From Atherinomorus stipes (lineage: Eukaryota > Chordata > Actinopteri > Atheriniformes > Atherinidae), in NCBI GenBank assembly GCA_023101725.1, contig JALJCO010007894.1, positions 62,001-126,000 of the forward strand: 64,000 bases of DNA, read 5' to 3'. The notes beneath the pieces were generated by a model. The model saw nothing but the letters and a program-made list of their open reading frames with translations. It searched no databases and was not told the origin of the DNA. The translations under genes and the position numbers were made by a program. Below are positions 34,804-47,090 of this stretch, one piece after another. Each line of letters starts with the position of its first letter. The first letter of the stretch is position 1.

Positions 34804-36354
34804 ACTGAGAGCTGCAGTGCGCACAGGTAAACAGCGATGTGGTTGTCTTTTACTCTGCTGCTAAGCCCGACAGCTGCGTTCAGATGGTTAAATAGCTGTT
34901 GATCATGTATAACGTGTAATGGATAAGTAATGGCTCTGCACGCATTAGTAGTTATATTTCACTATGTTAGTCTTATTGGGCAGCAATGATTGTTAGGTTT
35001 TTTGTTTGTTTGTTTGTTAGATTGCGAAGTATGCTCTTTCTATTCGGCTACTTTATTGATTTATTTGAGAGCATGTCACGTGTGACCTGCTGTAAACTAC
35101 TGTTGACTATTGCTGATAGAACGCACATATCGTGTGGAGACGTTTGGTGTTAATATAATGTATTTGACAGACATACACTCTTTTGAATGTTAGTGGAGGT
35201 GTAAAACTGATCTTTTCTGGCTACGCTAGTGCCAGAGAGCGCACAGAGAAGAGACAGGATGCAAGATGGATGCTGAATTAGCCATCGTACGGCGACGACT
35301 CACTGAGAAAAACCTACCAAAGTTTCTGGTGTCTGCCTGTAACTGACAATACAGTTACATGAAGGGCTTGTATGATGTAAAATTAAAATGATTTATTCTA
35401 ATTGAGTCATTTGTGTCAAGTTCCTCAGCACAAAAAAGGCAACATAACATTTTAGCACCACATCAAACTTTGTGGGCTGGTTGAGTTCATCTATGTCACC
35501 TACATGTATTTCTTTTATAAAAGCCACCACACTGATTTCACTGAGAGTCAAACATACATATGAAAATAAAAAGAAAATTGGCTCTGATAACTTGTAATTG
35601 CTGGATGAAATAGATTCTAATTATACACGAATGATTTATTTGAAGCTTGCTGGCATGGCGTTCTGCGGCCATCGAGCTTTCATCATCAGCGCTGTCTGTG
35701 TGAGAGGACTCAGCTCAGAGAGGAGCTCCTGTACCAATAACACCAACCATCTGTTGGATCTAAATCAGGACTCCGTCTCCCCACCTACCTCCTCTGTGTT
35801 GTTCTCTCACCTAAACTGTTTACATTTTAATCTCTACCCCTCCTCCTAACTCTCCTCACCTCCGCTCGCTCTCTTTCTGAAGAAGCCGGGGAGCAGGTGG
35901 GGCTGTATTCAGTCAAATATTTTACATTTGAGAAAGATGCCAGAGAGAAACTAATCAGGCCATCGGCTCTGCAGATGAGCTCAGTCTCACTGATTGTCTT
36001 GTTTAGGATTTGCTTGCTTGGCACACGATCCAAACACACCCACTGCCATAACAAAGCTATTCTGCCATCAAATACTGTTTGTCTGCAGTTATGCTTCAGT
36101 GTGTGCATATAAAGAACGTGCATGAGCACATATGTGTGTGTGTGTATGCAAGTATGTGGGATAATGAACCAAATGAACCACTGCTGAGGGCCAGATTATC
36201 GACTGGCAGTGACTCCTGTTAACTCATCAGCAGACAGGAGGAAGCAAACGTCTTAGAAAGTGTTTTTTTCAATCATCAGACTCCAGTGTGAACAGTCTGC
36301 AGCCCAACATACACACACACCCACACACACACATCTATATTACAAGTTTAATGT
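34804..36354. other. unannotated sequence, 1.5 kb
   Basis: No clear elements. A GTTT microsatellite-like stretch is at about 35001-35019. 'gagaagagacaggatgcaag' near 35247 resembles 37690 and the TTAA element at 47479-47946, suggesting a fragment of that family. 35580-36110 looks single copy. Confidence 0.35.
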
Positions 36355-36582
36355 TTCTATTTAATATTTGTTTACAAAGTGCATGGTTTCTTTGTTATAA
36401 ATTTATCTAAAGTGTTTTGTTCTTTTTTATATTAAAAAAGTTGTAAAATTACTTTTCATTGTGTCCTTAATTTTATTAATTTAGGAGTAAAATTCAGTAT
36501 CAGCCCCAAAAATCAGTAAGTTGTATCAGCCATCAGCTGAGGTTGATGAGAATATATTGGTATCCGCTGATCTCTAATCAGG
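36355..36582 (+). mobile_element. dispersed repeat R3, copy 3
   Basis: Matches copies 1 and 2 through 'acttttcattgtgtccttaa', 'cagtatcagccccaaaaatc' and the end 'tatccgctgatctctaatc'. Confidence 0.6.
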
Positions 36583-36779
36583 CCAAATAGAATTGATTGG
36601 TCTGTATTTTCTGTTCGATTTTTTTCCTCTTTTACTTTTTGCTTATCGGCTACACTACAAACATGTTTTCACTAAAGATACAGGGAAGATTTATTTAGAT
36701 TCAGTTCAATTAAGCATTATTTTACCGGCCAATTCAATTCACCTCAAGCCAGTGTTAAAGCAACGCTACATACAATTGT

Positions 36780-37006
36780 GCTTGAAAGTTTATATCCCCT
36801 CCCAATAAAGACAGAAAAAATAGGCTGTCAGTGAAATAAGTTGAAATTGACAAAAGTAATAATAAATCATTTTTTAAAAATGAAAATCATGACACTGATT
36901 TTGAATTGTGGTATAATAGCCGTACCGTACCGTCTTCTTCCGCTTATCCGGGGGCGGGTGGGGGGGGGGGTGCCCCAAAAGGGGGGAGCACAGTCCCCTC
37001 TCTGCC

Positions 37007-37040
<34 letters not shown>

Positions 37041-37390
37041 GTGTATAGAAATATGAAAAACAAAAAATGAAACAATCAAACAGGCATGATAGGGCTCCTG
37101 AACAAAAACTAGAGGTGTTTTCTGTAACGTCCAATCAGACTTCTTCACCTGTTGACAAGTACTTTGGTCCACTGTTCATGAGCAAGGTGCTCTAATTTGT
37201 TAGGGACAGTTTTGTTTGATTGTTTTATTAAAATTATTTATCATTATTATTCTTAAAGACACAATTCAAAATCAATGCTTTAATTGACTAAATTATAATT
37301 TTGTAAATTTTTTATCTATTATTACTTTTTCCAGTTCCTTGTTATTTGAATTACTATTGTGAATTTAGCATTTCTATAATGCGAGTGCAC
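36780..37390. mobile_element. Tc1/mariner-type MITE, copy D (interrupted)
   Basis: Internal blocks 'gaaattgacaaaagtaat', 'atgaaaatcatgacactgat', 'caggcatgatagggctcctg' and 'attactattgtgaatttagc' match 16377-16671 and 31543-32018. It is interrupted at about 36914-37045. Both outer ends are degraded. Confidence 0.65.
36914..37045 (-). mobile_element. short LINE 3' tail insertion, reverse orientation
   Basis: Read on the minus strand, 'ccggataagcggaagaagac' followed by repeated GGTAC is a typical fish LINE 3' end with its tandem tail. The other side has a G run and a run of about 29 A (37009-37037). It is a very short truncated copy inside copy D. Confidence 0.5.
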
Positions 37391-38386
37391 AGAAACTTTC
37401 TAGCATAACTGTATGTTCCTTACTATAAATGTACTTCTTAGATGTTTTGATGGTACTCTGACATTAATTATGTACATTCCTGGAGTTGTTGTTGTCTCAC
37501 AGCTCCACAACATATTTTCTGCACCCCTGATTCCCTTATGGCACCACTTCACAGGCCAGCAACTGGATATCAACACGCTGGCTTAGAACCATGACTGACA
37601 CCTGAGGGGATATGATCAAAGGCAGAGAAGAAAGTAAAGAAAAGACAAGAATCAACATCAGACGGACTTATACTGGCTGGAGAGAATTGAGAGAAGAGAC
37701 AGGATGCAAAGATGCCACATTAGCCTTCGCTAGGGGGTGCCGAAGTGCAGAAATCTGCCAAAGTCCAGGAGTGCAACTTTAAAGACAGTCCAATGCAAAA
37801 GACATTCAATCTTATTCACAAAGCAAATCCATTCTATGACCCTCATGAGTCAAATTTGTAATAACTCATTTAAGAAAAACTATTCCCTCGCTAAGGAAAC
37901 TTCAGTACAATCCTCCCACAGCTGCAGAATGTGACAGTGAAGAAAAAAAAAACTCAGGACGGAAAGCCTCCAGCAGAATCCCTCATTATTACGAGCCTAA
38001 AAGCCAGGTCAGAACCTGTTGAAATATACATTTTTCTCTCAGCTCCAACATGAAAAAGACCCAGTAGGCAGTCAGTGGAGATGTGCGCTCGTAGATCACT
38101 TTCACGTCCTTCTCAAGTCTCAAAGTTAACAAGCTCTGCATTACAATGCTGGCTGGATGTAGCCCACGGGCAAAACTATAAATCACCGTGACACACAAGA
38201 AATTATGATGTTTATTACATGATGAAGTGTGTTTATTCTAACACTCCAAAACTGACGGTATCTGTCATAAATCTTCCCATAAAAGTCAAGTAATATAAGA
38301 GCGTCGCCTTGACGAGTGTTAATGAAAGGAGAGCTCTATAAATAGCCTGGAGGCGTGCATGTCAGGTGGATTACAATTTATCCATC
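37391..38386. other. unannotated; fragment of a TTAA-family repeat
   Basis: 37665-37790 ('ttatactggctggagagaat', 'cattagccttcgctaggggg', 'gtgcaactttaaag') resembles the right half of the TTAA element 47479-47946. The rest is unrecognised. Confidence 0.4.
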
Positions 38387-38397
38387 AGAAAACACTG
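38387..38397. repeat. target site duplication, left copy (LINE)
   Basis: AGAAAACACTG here is repeated exactly at 47240-47250, right after the LINE poly-A. The 11-base length fits target-primed reverse transcription. Confidence 0.8.
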
Positions 38398-38874
38398 GGG
38401 GAAAACAAAAAGATGAGAGAGGCAGTTATCGACCTTCAGGCTCGAAGCATGAGAGACAACCTGGTATTCTCAGGCATCCCAGAACAGACAGATGAGAACC
38501 CCGAGGAAACGGTAAAAGCCTTCATTCATAAAGAGCTGAAACTCCCTGCTGATTTAGCCAGCAGTATCGGCTTTCACCGTGTACATCGCATAGGAGGCAA
38601 AAGAACGGATTCACGCAGACCCAGACCGATTGTGGCCAAGTTTGTTCACTTCAAACAAAAAGAGCAAGTAAAGAGACAGGGCCGCGAGCTAAAAGGGACC
38701 GATTTTGGGGTAAACGACCAATACCCGAAAGAAATCCTGGACCGGCGTAAAGTTCTGTTCCCCATCAGGAAGAAAGCCATGTCGGAGGGCTCTCGGGCTG
38801 CTATCGCGGTTGACAAATTATTTATTAACGGACATCTTTACCGGGACCCAAACATCACCCCGTGGCTCTTCTGA
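38398..38874 (+). pseudogene. LINE ORF1 protein, C-terminal part only
   Basis: L1-type ORF1 proteins are nucleic-acid-binding chaperones that coat LINE RNA, made of a coiled coil, an RRM-like domain and a C-terminal domain. Here about 158 codons remain, open to a TGA at 38872. The stretch SMRDNLVFSGIPE is the conserved start of the RRM-like domain. RPRPIVAKFVHFKQKEQVKR fits its later part, and LFPIRKKAMSEGSRAAI with KLFINGHLY fits the C-terminal domain. The coiled coil and start codon are lost through 5' truncation. The frame also continues 13 codons upstream into flanking DNA (to 38359) by chance. Confidence 0.8.
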
Positions 38875-39168
38875 TGTCAGGTACAGTTCAATCCCATATC
38901 CTTCTAACTGTGATTATATGAATTATTATCTGTTATGATCATAATTGCTAATTTCACTACCGTTTCGACCTCACCGCTCACAACACGATGCACTTTTTAA
39001 ACCTCTGGTTTGTCGTTACATTTTTTCTTTTTTCACCTTTTATTACTTTCCTCCCTTCCTCCTTTTTCTTTCACTTTCACACACTGAACGGTCATTTCAT
39101 CCGCGACTTTATAAACATTAATAACCCCGAGGGCAGAAGGTCCAGTTCACGCAGCGCGAGGCACATAA

Positions 39169-39404
39169 GCAGGCGCGCGCACATACGGTGAGATACGCAC
39201 AGGTAGGCACGCGCGCGCACATGGCGAGATACACACAGGCAGGCACGCGCGCACACACGGCGAGATGCACACGGGCAGCAACCGCGCACACACGACGAGA
39301 TACGCACAGGCAGGCACGCGCGCACACACGGCGAGACACGCACAGGCAGGCACGCGCGCATACACGGTGAGATACACACGGGCAGACACACGCGCACACA
39401 GACT
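39169..39404 (+). repeat. 36-base minisatellite between LINE ORFs
   Basis: About six and a half units of 36 bases, of the form GGCACGCGCGCACACACGGC followed by GAGATACACACAGGCA, with substitutions. 36 is a multiple of three, so the minus strand stays open for up to 119 codons of a twelve-residue cysteine-rich repeat. That is a composition effect and not a gene. Confidence 0.9.
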
Positions 39405-39546
39405 GCAGGACGAAACGGCGCGTGCACACTCGGACAAAGGCGATCATCCATCTGGCAACTCAGTACTTAGACGGGACTGCAGAGATACGCATACAGACGC
39501 ACGGCTTTATTGATATGTATGTGACACTCATTTCAGCGTTGGTTGA

Positions 39547-42500
39547 ATGAAAATAGTCACCTGGAATGTGCACGGAGCTGGCACAGGGGATAAGAGATTA
39601 AAAATTTTCAATCGGCTTAAAGACCTCCAGGCAGACATTGTTTTACTGCAGGAAACACATTTACCAAATCCCTCAGCAGAGCTCCTTAAGACAAGACAAT
39701 TTCCACACGTGTATTTAGCTGGTTATAATTCTAGACAAAGAGGTGTAGCTATTCTGGTTAATAGCAGGTTAAAATTTGAAATGGATGACATAATCAGAGA
39801 TCCACAAGGCAGATTTATAATAGTCACATTAAATGTTCAGAATCTTAAGGTATGTATTGCGAATTTATATGGACCGAACATCGATGACCCATTATTCTTT
39901 GACTCATTTTTCTCTGCTTTGCATAAGTACTCAGATAGAGCAATAATACTGGGCGGAGACTTCAACATGGTGTGTGATCCAGAAATAGACAGGCTTAGTC
40001 CAGCAGGAAACAGTAAAAGATGGCAGTCATTAGAAATTGTTAAACAGTACATGAAGGACTTTGGCCTCTGTGATGCGTGGCGATCACTCAACCCCCACCA
40101 CGAGACAATATACCTTCTATTCTGCGGTCCACCACTCCTATTCTAGATTAGATTACTTTTTAATCAGCAGCTCACTGATGAGTGAAATCTCAGAAATAGA
40201 AATCCACCCAATAACCATCAGTGATCACGCACCAGTATCAGTAGCTCTGAGAAATAAAACTGTTAAACCAACAACAAGGAGTTGGAGATTCAACACCTCA
40301 TTACTGAAAGATCCTGAGTTTATCAGCTATTTCAAAAGAGAATGGTCCATTTATCTAGAGAACAACGACTTACCAGAAACCCCAGCATGTGTCCTTTGGG
40401 AAGCAGGTAAAGCAGTAATGCGAGGAAAAATAATTTCCTTCTCTTCTCATAAGAAAAAAAAAAGGAAGCTGCAAGAACCTCAGAATTAGAAATCAAAATT
40501 AAATCACTAGAAGAAGCCTATCAGGTCAACCCGGAGGAACACATGCTGAATGATATAAGGAAACTCAAGCTTGAGTTAAACAAAATAATAGACCAAAAAA
40601 CGCAATTCCTGGTTCAAAGACTTCGTTTAGAAAACTTCGATCACAGTAACAAGTCTGGAAAGCTTCTAGCTAATCAGTTAAAAATAAACAAGGAAAAAGC
40701 GACAATCTCCTCAATTAAAGACTCAGAAGGAAGTATCAGCCATGATCCTGACCAGATAAATAATATCTTTAGAAATTTCTACAGAACACTATATGAATCC
40801 CAAATAAACCCCACAGATGAGAATATTAATCAATTTCTCAATAATCTAATTCTCCCAAAACTACAACAGGAAAATATGACGGCTTTAGATTCACCCCTCT
40901 CAATAAATGAATTACATGACGCTCTGCAACATATGCCCAATAATAAAGCCCCAGGCCCAGATGGATATCCGGTCGAATTTTACAAAGAGTTCTGGACAAT
41001 TCTGGCTCCCACTTTTTTATAAAATGATACTAGAAATAAAAGAGAAACAGAAAATACCACCAAATATGAATTCAGCAAATATCACCGTATTATTAAAACC
41101 AGGTAAAGACCCGACACTTCCAGCTAGTTATCGGCCAATCTCATTAATAAATGTAGATCTTAAGATAATCAGCAAAGCACTCGCTAAAAGGATAGAAAAA
41201 AATAACTCCTCTGATAATACATCCTGATCAAACTGGTTTTATTAAAGGTCGACATTCTTCTACTAACACACGCAGGCTGATTAACCTAATAGACTATGCT
41301 ACCATTCATAATCTGGAATCCACTATCATCTCGTTAGATGCAGAAAAAGCCTTCGATCGTGTTAACTGGAAATTCCTGTTTGCAACATTAAATAAATTTG
41401 GTTTTGGTCCTTATTTCATAGACTGGATAAAAATACTTTATAACAACCCTAATGCATGTGTGAGGACCAATGACCAAACTTCTCCAAGTTTCTGTTTACA
41501 GCGAGGCACCAGGCAGGGCTGCCCGCTCTCCCCTTCACTTTTTGCCATTTTCATTGAACCACTAGCAGCCGCTATAAGACAGGACAGAGATATTAAAGGG
41601 ATCCCCGGCAAAAATCTAGAACATAAAATAAGTCTCTACGCAGACGACGTACTGCTTTTCCTCCAGAACTCATCAACATCTCTCTCCCAGACAATCACAT
41701 TGATCAATAAATTTTCAATGATATCTGAGTACTCTATTAACTGGACCAAGACTACAGCTTTATCTGTTAATTGTACTTTACAAAATATCCCTAACACCAC
41801 AATACAGTCTGGTAATATCAGATATTTAGGAATAAATATTTCTCCACAACTTTCAGAGTTAATAAAGTTAAATTATGTCCAGCTATTAAAGTCAATAGAG
41901 GAAGATCTCACGCGATGGAAGCACTTACCCATATCACTCATGGGAGAGTTGCTACCATCAAAATGATGGTTCTACCGAAAATTAACTACTTGTTCTCAAT
42001 GATACCCACCAAACCTTCCTCCAGTTGGTTTAAGTCACTGGACTCTCACATTTCCAAATTTCTTTGGAAAAACAAGCCATCACGTATCAGTTTAAAAACC
42101 TTACAACAGGTAAAAGACCGGGGAGGGTTAGACTCACCCAATTTCAATTATTATTTCCTAGCAAATAAGCTACAATTTATTTCCAAATGGCTGAAACCTA
42201 CCCATCTAGATGAACCGTGGCTAGACACAGAACAAGCATTATGTGAGGATCTGGATGTCTCTGATTTGCCGTTCATCAGTTCAGCAGTCAGATCTCATAA
42301 ATGCTTTAAAAGTATCAACATCTGCTCTACTCTGAAAGCATGGTGGGAATTCCTGAAATTAACCGAGTCTTCTATTATTCCATGTAAACTCACACCCATC
42401 TGGAATAACCTGGATATTTTACAAAACAAGAAAATGATTAATTTTGTGCATTGGAAGGATAAAGGAGTAAAACAATTACAACATATCATTGAAAATGGAA

Positions 42501-43294
42501 AATTCCTGTCATTTAATACACTTACCTTACAATACGGGATCAATAGTACTAAATTCTTAGAATACCATCAACTTAAATCTATATTAAGCAAAAAATATAC
42601 CTCTAACCAACTGATCTTGCAGACTCCGGTCAGGGTAGCAGAATTCCTGAATCTCTCTATCCCCAAACTACTGTCGAAAATATATAGATTATTATTAAAA
42701 CTGGATGATTCAATTTCCCTTCCAACTTCGAAGTGGGAGGCTGACTTGTCCAGAACCCTTAACCAAAACACATGGACACAGATATGTTTAAACACGTTCC
42801 TAATGACTAAAAACTCAAATATACAGTTGATACAATTCAAGGTTTTACACAGAGTACATTACACAGGACAGAGGATGTTCAAGATGGGTCTGTCACCTTC
42901 AAATATTTGTTTGCACTGCAATGAGAATACAATAGACAATTATCTTCACGCCTTGTGGTCTTGTCCACCTGTCCAGAGGTTTTGGCTTCAGGTATGTGAT
43001 GACCTGTCAGCGTGGCTCAGGTGTAACTTCCCTGCAAGCCCCACACTGTGTTTACTGGGGGACTTGGATGAGATCAATACGGTAACCAATTATGCACATA
43101 TGATACTTACTGTATTATGTATTGCAAAGAAAACTATCTTGGTAAACTGGAAATCCAAAAATAATCTGAGCATTAGCCAGTTTAGGAATCTCTTAGTAGA
43201 CCATATCAGTATTGAGATGATGTCTGCCTCCTCTAAGAACCAGTTAGATGAATTCCACTCCCTCTGGTCCCCTGTGATTAGCTCCATCACTTAA
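39547..43294 (+). CDS. LINE ORF2: endonuclease-reverse transcriptase, frameshifted
   Basis: ORF2 nicks target DNA and copies LINE RNA into it. It spans about 1,248 codons in five or six pieces. The endonuclease comes first: MKIVTWNVHG, LLQETH, LYGPN, GGDFN, RLDYF and SDHAPV are all visible (39547-40250). The reverse transcriptase follows: NKAPGPDGYP (40945), YRPISL (41130), DAEKAFD (41338), RGTRQGCPLSPSLF (41503) and YADDVLLF (41638, the catalytic motif). The C-terminal Cys-His motif CLHC...H...C is at about 42910-42965. Shifts of the frame occur near 40092, 40455, 41013, 41200 and 41945. The first four lie in runs of C, A, T and A. Essentially no other stops are seen, so it is either a young copy or carries assembly indels. 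Start chosen at the ATG just before the endonuclease WNVHG motif. Confidence 0.85.
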
Positions 43295-44424
43295 CGTTGG
43301 TGTAGGAGAGCGGCCTCGGCGATGTGGGGGTTGGGTGCCGGCGAGTGCTTGATGGCTATGGATCCCTGGCGGTTGACTTGGGGGGGGTCTGGGCTGCCTC
43401 GCCGCTGGGGCGGGGCTGTATCCAGCCCGATGGGGGGCATGAGGGTCAGCGGTTGGGGCTGCTCTGCGGCGGTGGGCGGGTCGCTGGTGGGGCCCTGGCC
43501 GGTGGCTGTCGGCTGGCGCCGGGTGGCCGGGGTCGTCCCGGGGCGGGGGGGGGCGGGGGGCCCTGGGCCCCGGTGCTCCGGGGTGGCCCCTGCCTCCGGG
43601 GCCGGGGGACCCGGCTTGGCGCTGGGGGGGGGCGGGCCGGCGGGGCGTGCCTCCTCTGGATTAGGCCGGTCCTCACGACCTGGTGACGTCTGGTCACTGC
43701 GCCGGGGCGCCTCTGCTGTGTGCGTGCGGGTGTGTGTGCTGGTGGGGGTGTGTGTGTGGTGGGGCTGGGGGGTGTATCGTTGTCGTGTCTGTGTCGGGAT
43801 GTGGGCATCCGGGATGTTGGTGTCGCGGGGGCGGCCGTGTGGGGGGTGTGGATTTCCCCTGTGCTTGTCCTGCGTGTGGGGCTCTGGGGGTCGCGGACGG
43901 AGCTGCGCTTTCCGCCGGGGTGCTTGGTTTTCGGCGGACCCGTGGTCATGTCGTGTCGTATCGATGTTGGGGTGTCTGGCGTGGCTGTCGGGGTGTGGGG
44001 TTTTGTCCATATCGTTCAGCTCTAGTGTGTGGAGGTGGGGGGTTGCGGGGTGGCCGGGTCTTTTCCACGCCGGGTGCCTGTCCCGCCTGGCCGCTGTGTC
44101 GGTTGGGGCTGGCCTGCGCTGGTGGTCTTGTACGGGTTGGTCTCGCGTGGTCCGGGGGCTGGGGGCGGTGGACTTGTGGCGTGGGGGGGGCTGGTGGCCC
44201 CGCGGTCCCCGTCCTTGGTATGTGTAGGTGGGTGTGTGACTGGAGGGGGGCGTGAATGCGGTTGTGTGTGTGTGTGGCTGCCTGTGGGGGGTGTGGAGAT
44301 GGGTGGGTGGGTGGGGGTGCATGGATGATGGGTGTTTGGGTGCGGGGGTGGTGGTGCATTGGTGGGGTTTGTGTGTGTCAGGTTGGGGGGGGGGGGGGGG
44401 GGGGGAGGAAAGGGGGAGAAAAAG
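43295..44424 (+). other. LINE 3' region, first G-rich domain
   Basis: Directly after the ORF2 stop the plus strand becomes extremely G- and GT-rich with many runs of three or more G, ending in a 21-base G run at 44385-44405. A 506-codon frame on the minus strand (43291-44811) and plus-strand frames here are proline- or glycine-rich low-complexity translations of this bias and are not called genes. Part of it (about 43770-44040) resembles 45850-46140 in style and in short blocks such as 'tcgatgt', 'gtcggggtgtgg'/'gtgggggcggtg' and TTCAGC. Confidence 0.75.

Positions 44425-44471
<47 letters not shown>
44425..44471 (+). repeat. internal poly-A tract (47 bases)
   Basis: An uninterrupted run of A follows a purine stretch GGAGGAAAGGGGGAGAAAAAG. 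It may be an old LINE tail or an internal A-rich stretch of the 3' region. Confidence 0.9.
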
Positions 44472-44473
<2 letters not shown>

Positions 44474-46620
44474 GCAGCTCTGCGTGCCTCTTGGGGGGTT
44501 TGCGAGGCCTGGGGATGTTGGGCCGGTGACTCTGGCCCCTCCGCCGACCCTTTCCGCTTCCGTCCCTTTTCCCCCCTCCCTGGCCTGGCGTGGTCGAGCG
44601 CCCCCAGGGGCTGAGGCTGGCCCCTCTGTGCTGAACGCCGGACGCCGGGCCGTGGGGGCGGCCATGCCTGCCCTTTCTGCCCTGGGGGATCCCGGGAGGC
44701 AGGGGTACCTAATGCCGGTAACGGCTCTTCTTCCAGGGGGGAATTCATACCCCCCTGGTCTCCCTTCCCAAGACCCCCCCCCCCCCCCTGCTCTACCTCA
44801 CACACACACACGTAGGGTTTTGGGGAGGGAGCGTGTCAAGCGGGCGTGGTGAGGGAGGGCACCAAAGTGCCTTTGCTTGCCACGTCTAGAGGCAGCCTGC
44901 TCCCCAGTTTTAACCACACTTAGACACCTAAACACATAAAATAACAACAGCTCACAACCACTTCTGAGGGGCGGGCCATATAGTGTGTGGTAGGAGGGAG
45001 GGGCCGGTTGGGGGGACATGCCCCCTACGCGACCCCACTCCCGGCATGACTTGGCACTGCCCCTTAGTTTTAACTGCAAACAACACACATCTTACACACA
45101 CAGTCATGAGTGGGGGGTGGGGGGGGGACAGGGTCCTTTCATACCCCGGTCTCCCGGGCGCTACTGGGGGGAGGGGGGACAGTGGCTACTTCACGCGCCA
45201 GTGGTTAAGGCTGGCTGCATTGCGGGGGATCTGCTGGCCTGGGGGATGCCTGGCCTGCTGCGTCCGGGGGTGGGGGATGGGGGGGGTGGTGGTGGGGGGA
45301 ACGTGTTGGGGGCTTGGAACTCGCGGCTCCTTTCCCGGCCCGAGCTACCACTCAGGAGGCACGAGGGCAGGGGCAAGAGAGAGGTGGGTATGTGAGAATA
45401 ATGAATGAGAGTGTGAAGGAGGAAATGTGGGAGGGAGGAACTTGGGCTGGAAGAGGGAGGAGATGTGGGTAAGTGGTTGAAGGAAAGGGGGGATGGAGGA
45501 AGGAGTGGCATGCTCGTGAGTGTCTAGTAGGGATGGTCGTGAGGGGCTGAAGGAAGGAAGGGCGGGAGTGTGATAGGTCAGAGGGATGGGCGGGGCTGGA
45601 CATGTAAGGGGGGGACTGTATGGGGTATTGGGGGTATAGGGAGGTGGGGGCGTATGTGTGGGGGGGGAGGGGAGGGGTTGGTGCAGTTATGTGGGGGGAG
45701 TGCATGTGTGTGTTAGAGGGTATGAGGAGGTGGGGGTAGGTGTGGACGGTAGAGGGAGGAGAGTGTTGGGGGTGGAGAGAGGAGTGAGTGTGGGTAGGTA
45801 AGGTCAGAGAGCGGAGTGGGTGGGTGTATGCGTGTGTGGGGGGGGGTACACGGAGGTGTTGGGTAGGGCTGGGCGGTGTGGGCGGAGGTTCGTACCTCGG
45901 TATTCGTGCCGGGCATCTTGGTGTCGGTGCGGTGCGGTGTGGCTGCGGGTTGGTTGGGGGCCGGGCGCTTTGGTGGGGGGTGCGGTTTTGTTTGTGGCTT
46001 CCGGGGTTTTTTGTGCGGGGCGGGCGCAGGGGGGGATCTGTATCTTGTATGTGGTTGCTCTTGCGGTATTGATGTCTTGGGTGCCTGTGTCTCGATGTGG
46101 GGGCGGTGACGGTATATCTTTCAGCCCCAGTGTTGGGGTAGGTGTGTGGGGAGTGTGTGTGTGAGCGTGGTGGCGGGGTAGGGGGTGGGAGAGGTGGTGG
46201 CGCCCTGGTGTCAGGTGTATCAGGGACTTTGGGGTGGGGGCTGGCCTGCCCTGGGGGGCGTCGTCTGGGGGGTCCGGTCCTCCTGGGTTTCGGTTGGGCC
46301 GCCCCGGGTCCGGGGGGGGGTGGCTGCTCCTGGGCGCTTGGGCCCTGGGCCCGGCGCTGTCTCCGCTCCGGGGGACGCCCGGCGCCCGGTGGGGTCGGCA
46401 GCTGCTGGTCTTGGTCCGCTGGGGCCTGGGCCTCCAGACTGCGGGGGGCTCCGGCTGGGGCCGCTTTTGCCGCCCCTTCGGGGGGATGCATGTCCGCTCT
46501 TTGGGGGGGGGGTAGCTGGGATCTGGGCCTCTGGGTGGCTGCTGGGGGCCTGGGTCGCGAGCCTTGCGGGCTTCCTCCTCCTTGCAGAGACGAGGCTGCA
46601 TCTGCATGACTGTATCACCA
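44472..46620 (+). other. LINE 3' region, second G-rich domain
   Basis: More than 2 kb of G-rich plus strand, with AG-rich (45350-45850), GT-rich (45600-46180) and GC-rich (46200-46610) parts. Minus-strand frames of 379 and 274 codons and several plus-strand frames are proline-, serine- or glycine-rich translations of this bias and show no domain. Some C-rich patches (44761-44790) break the strand bias. Confidence 0.7.
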
Positions 46621-46660
46621 CGGAGCACCCTTTATTATGCATGTTGACACTGTGACACTG

Positions 46661-46771
46661 CTTCCCATTGCGATGACTAGGTCGTACCTCTTCTTTACTT
46701 CCCATTGCGATGACTAGGTTGTACCTCTTCTCTACTTCCCATTGCGCTGACTAGGTTGTACCTCTTCTCTG
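46661..46771 (+). repeat. 37-base tandem triplication in LINE 3' region
   Basis: Three copies of a 37-base unit starting CTTCCCATTGCGATGACTAG and ending CTCTTCT(T/C)TA begin at 46661, 46698 and 46735. Confidence 0.9.
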
Positions 46772-47090
46772 CGTAGTTCTGCGTGTGTTTGTATGATCTG
46801 AGGATATTTAAGCCACCTGCAGGTACTCCTGTAGGGGATTGCTTGTTTTGTTTTCCAACAGAGACCTTGGTTGTTTAGGGATCGCGGTACAGATGTACCA
46901 GTGAACTGTGTAAGTGGATTCATGTTTTCTCTTCTCTCTCTCTTCCTCTTCCTTACTCCTCTCTCTCTGTTTCACTTTCTATCATTACCTCTATTCACTT
47001 TCATTTCTCCCTTGTCAGGCCCAGCAGTATGAAATGGAATGGTGTAATAGACAAATGTTTAAATAAAGAAATAAAATGAATAAACATGAT

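Noticed and set aside
39092..39451. Cysteine-rich 119-codon minus-strand frame
   Set aside because: Translation of the 36-base minisatellite between LINE ORFs; three overlapping frames behave alike.
43291..44811. 506-codon minus-strand frame, proline-rich
   Set aside because: It is the complement of the G-rich LINE 3' region. Low complexity, overlapping open frames on both strands, and it crosses the poly-A tract (as a poly-Phe run). Not a credible gene.
45352..46491. 379-codon minus-strand frame and overlapping 274-codon frame
   Set aside because: Same composition effect in the second G-rich domain; no recognisable domain.
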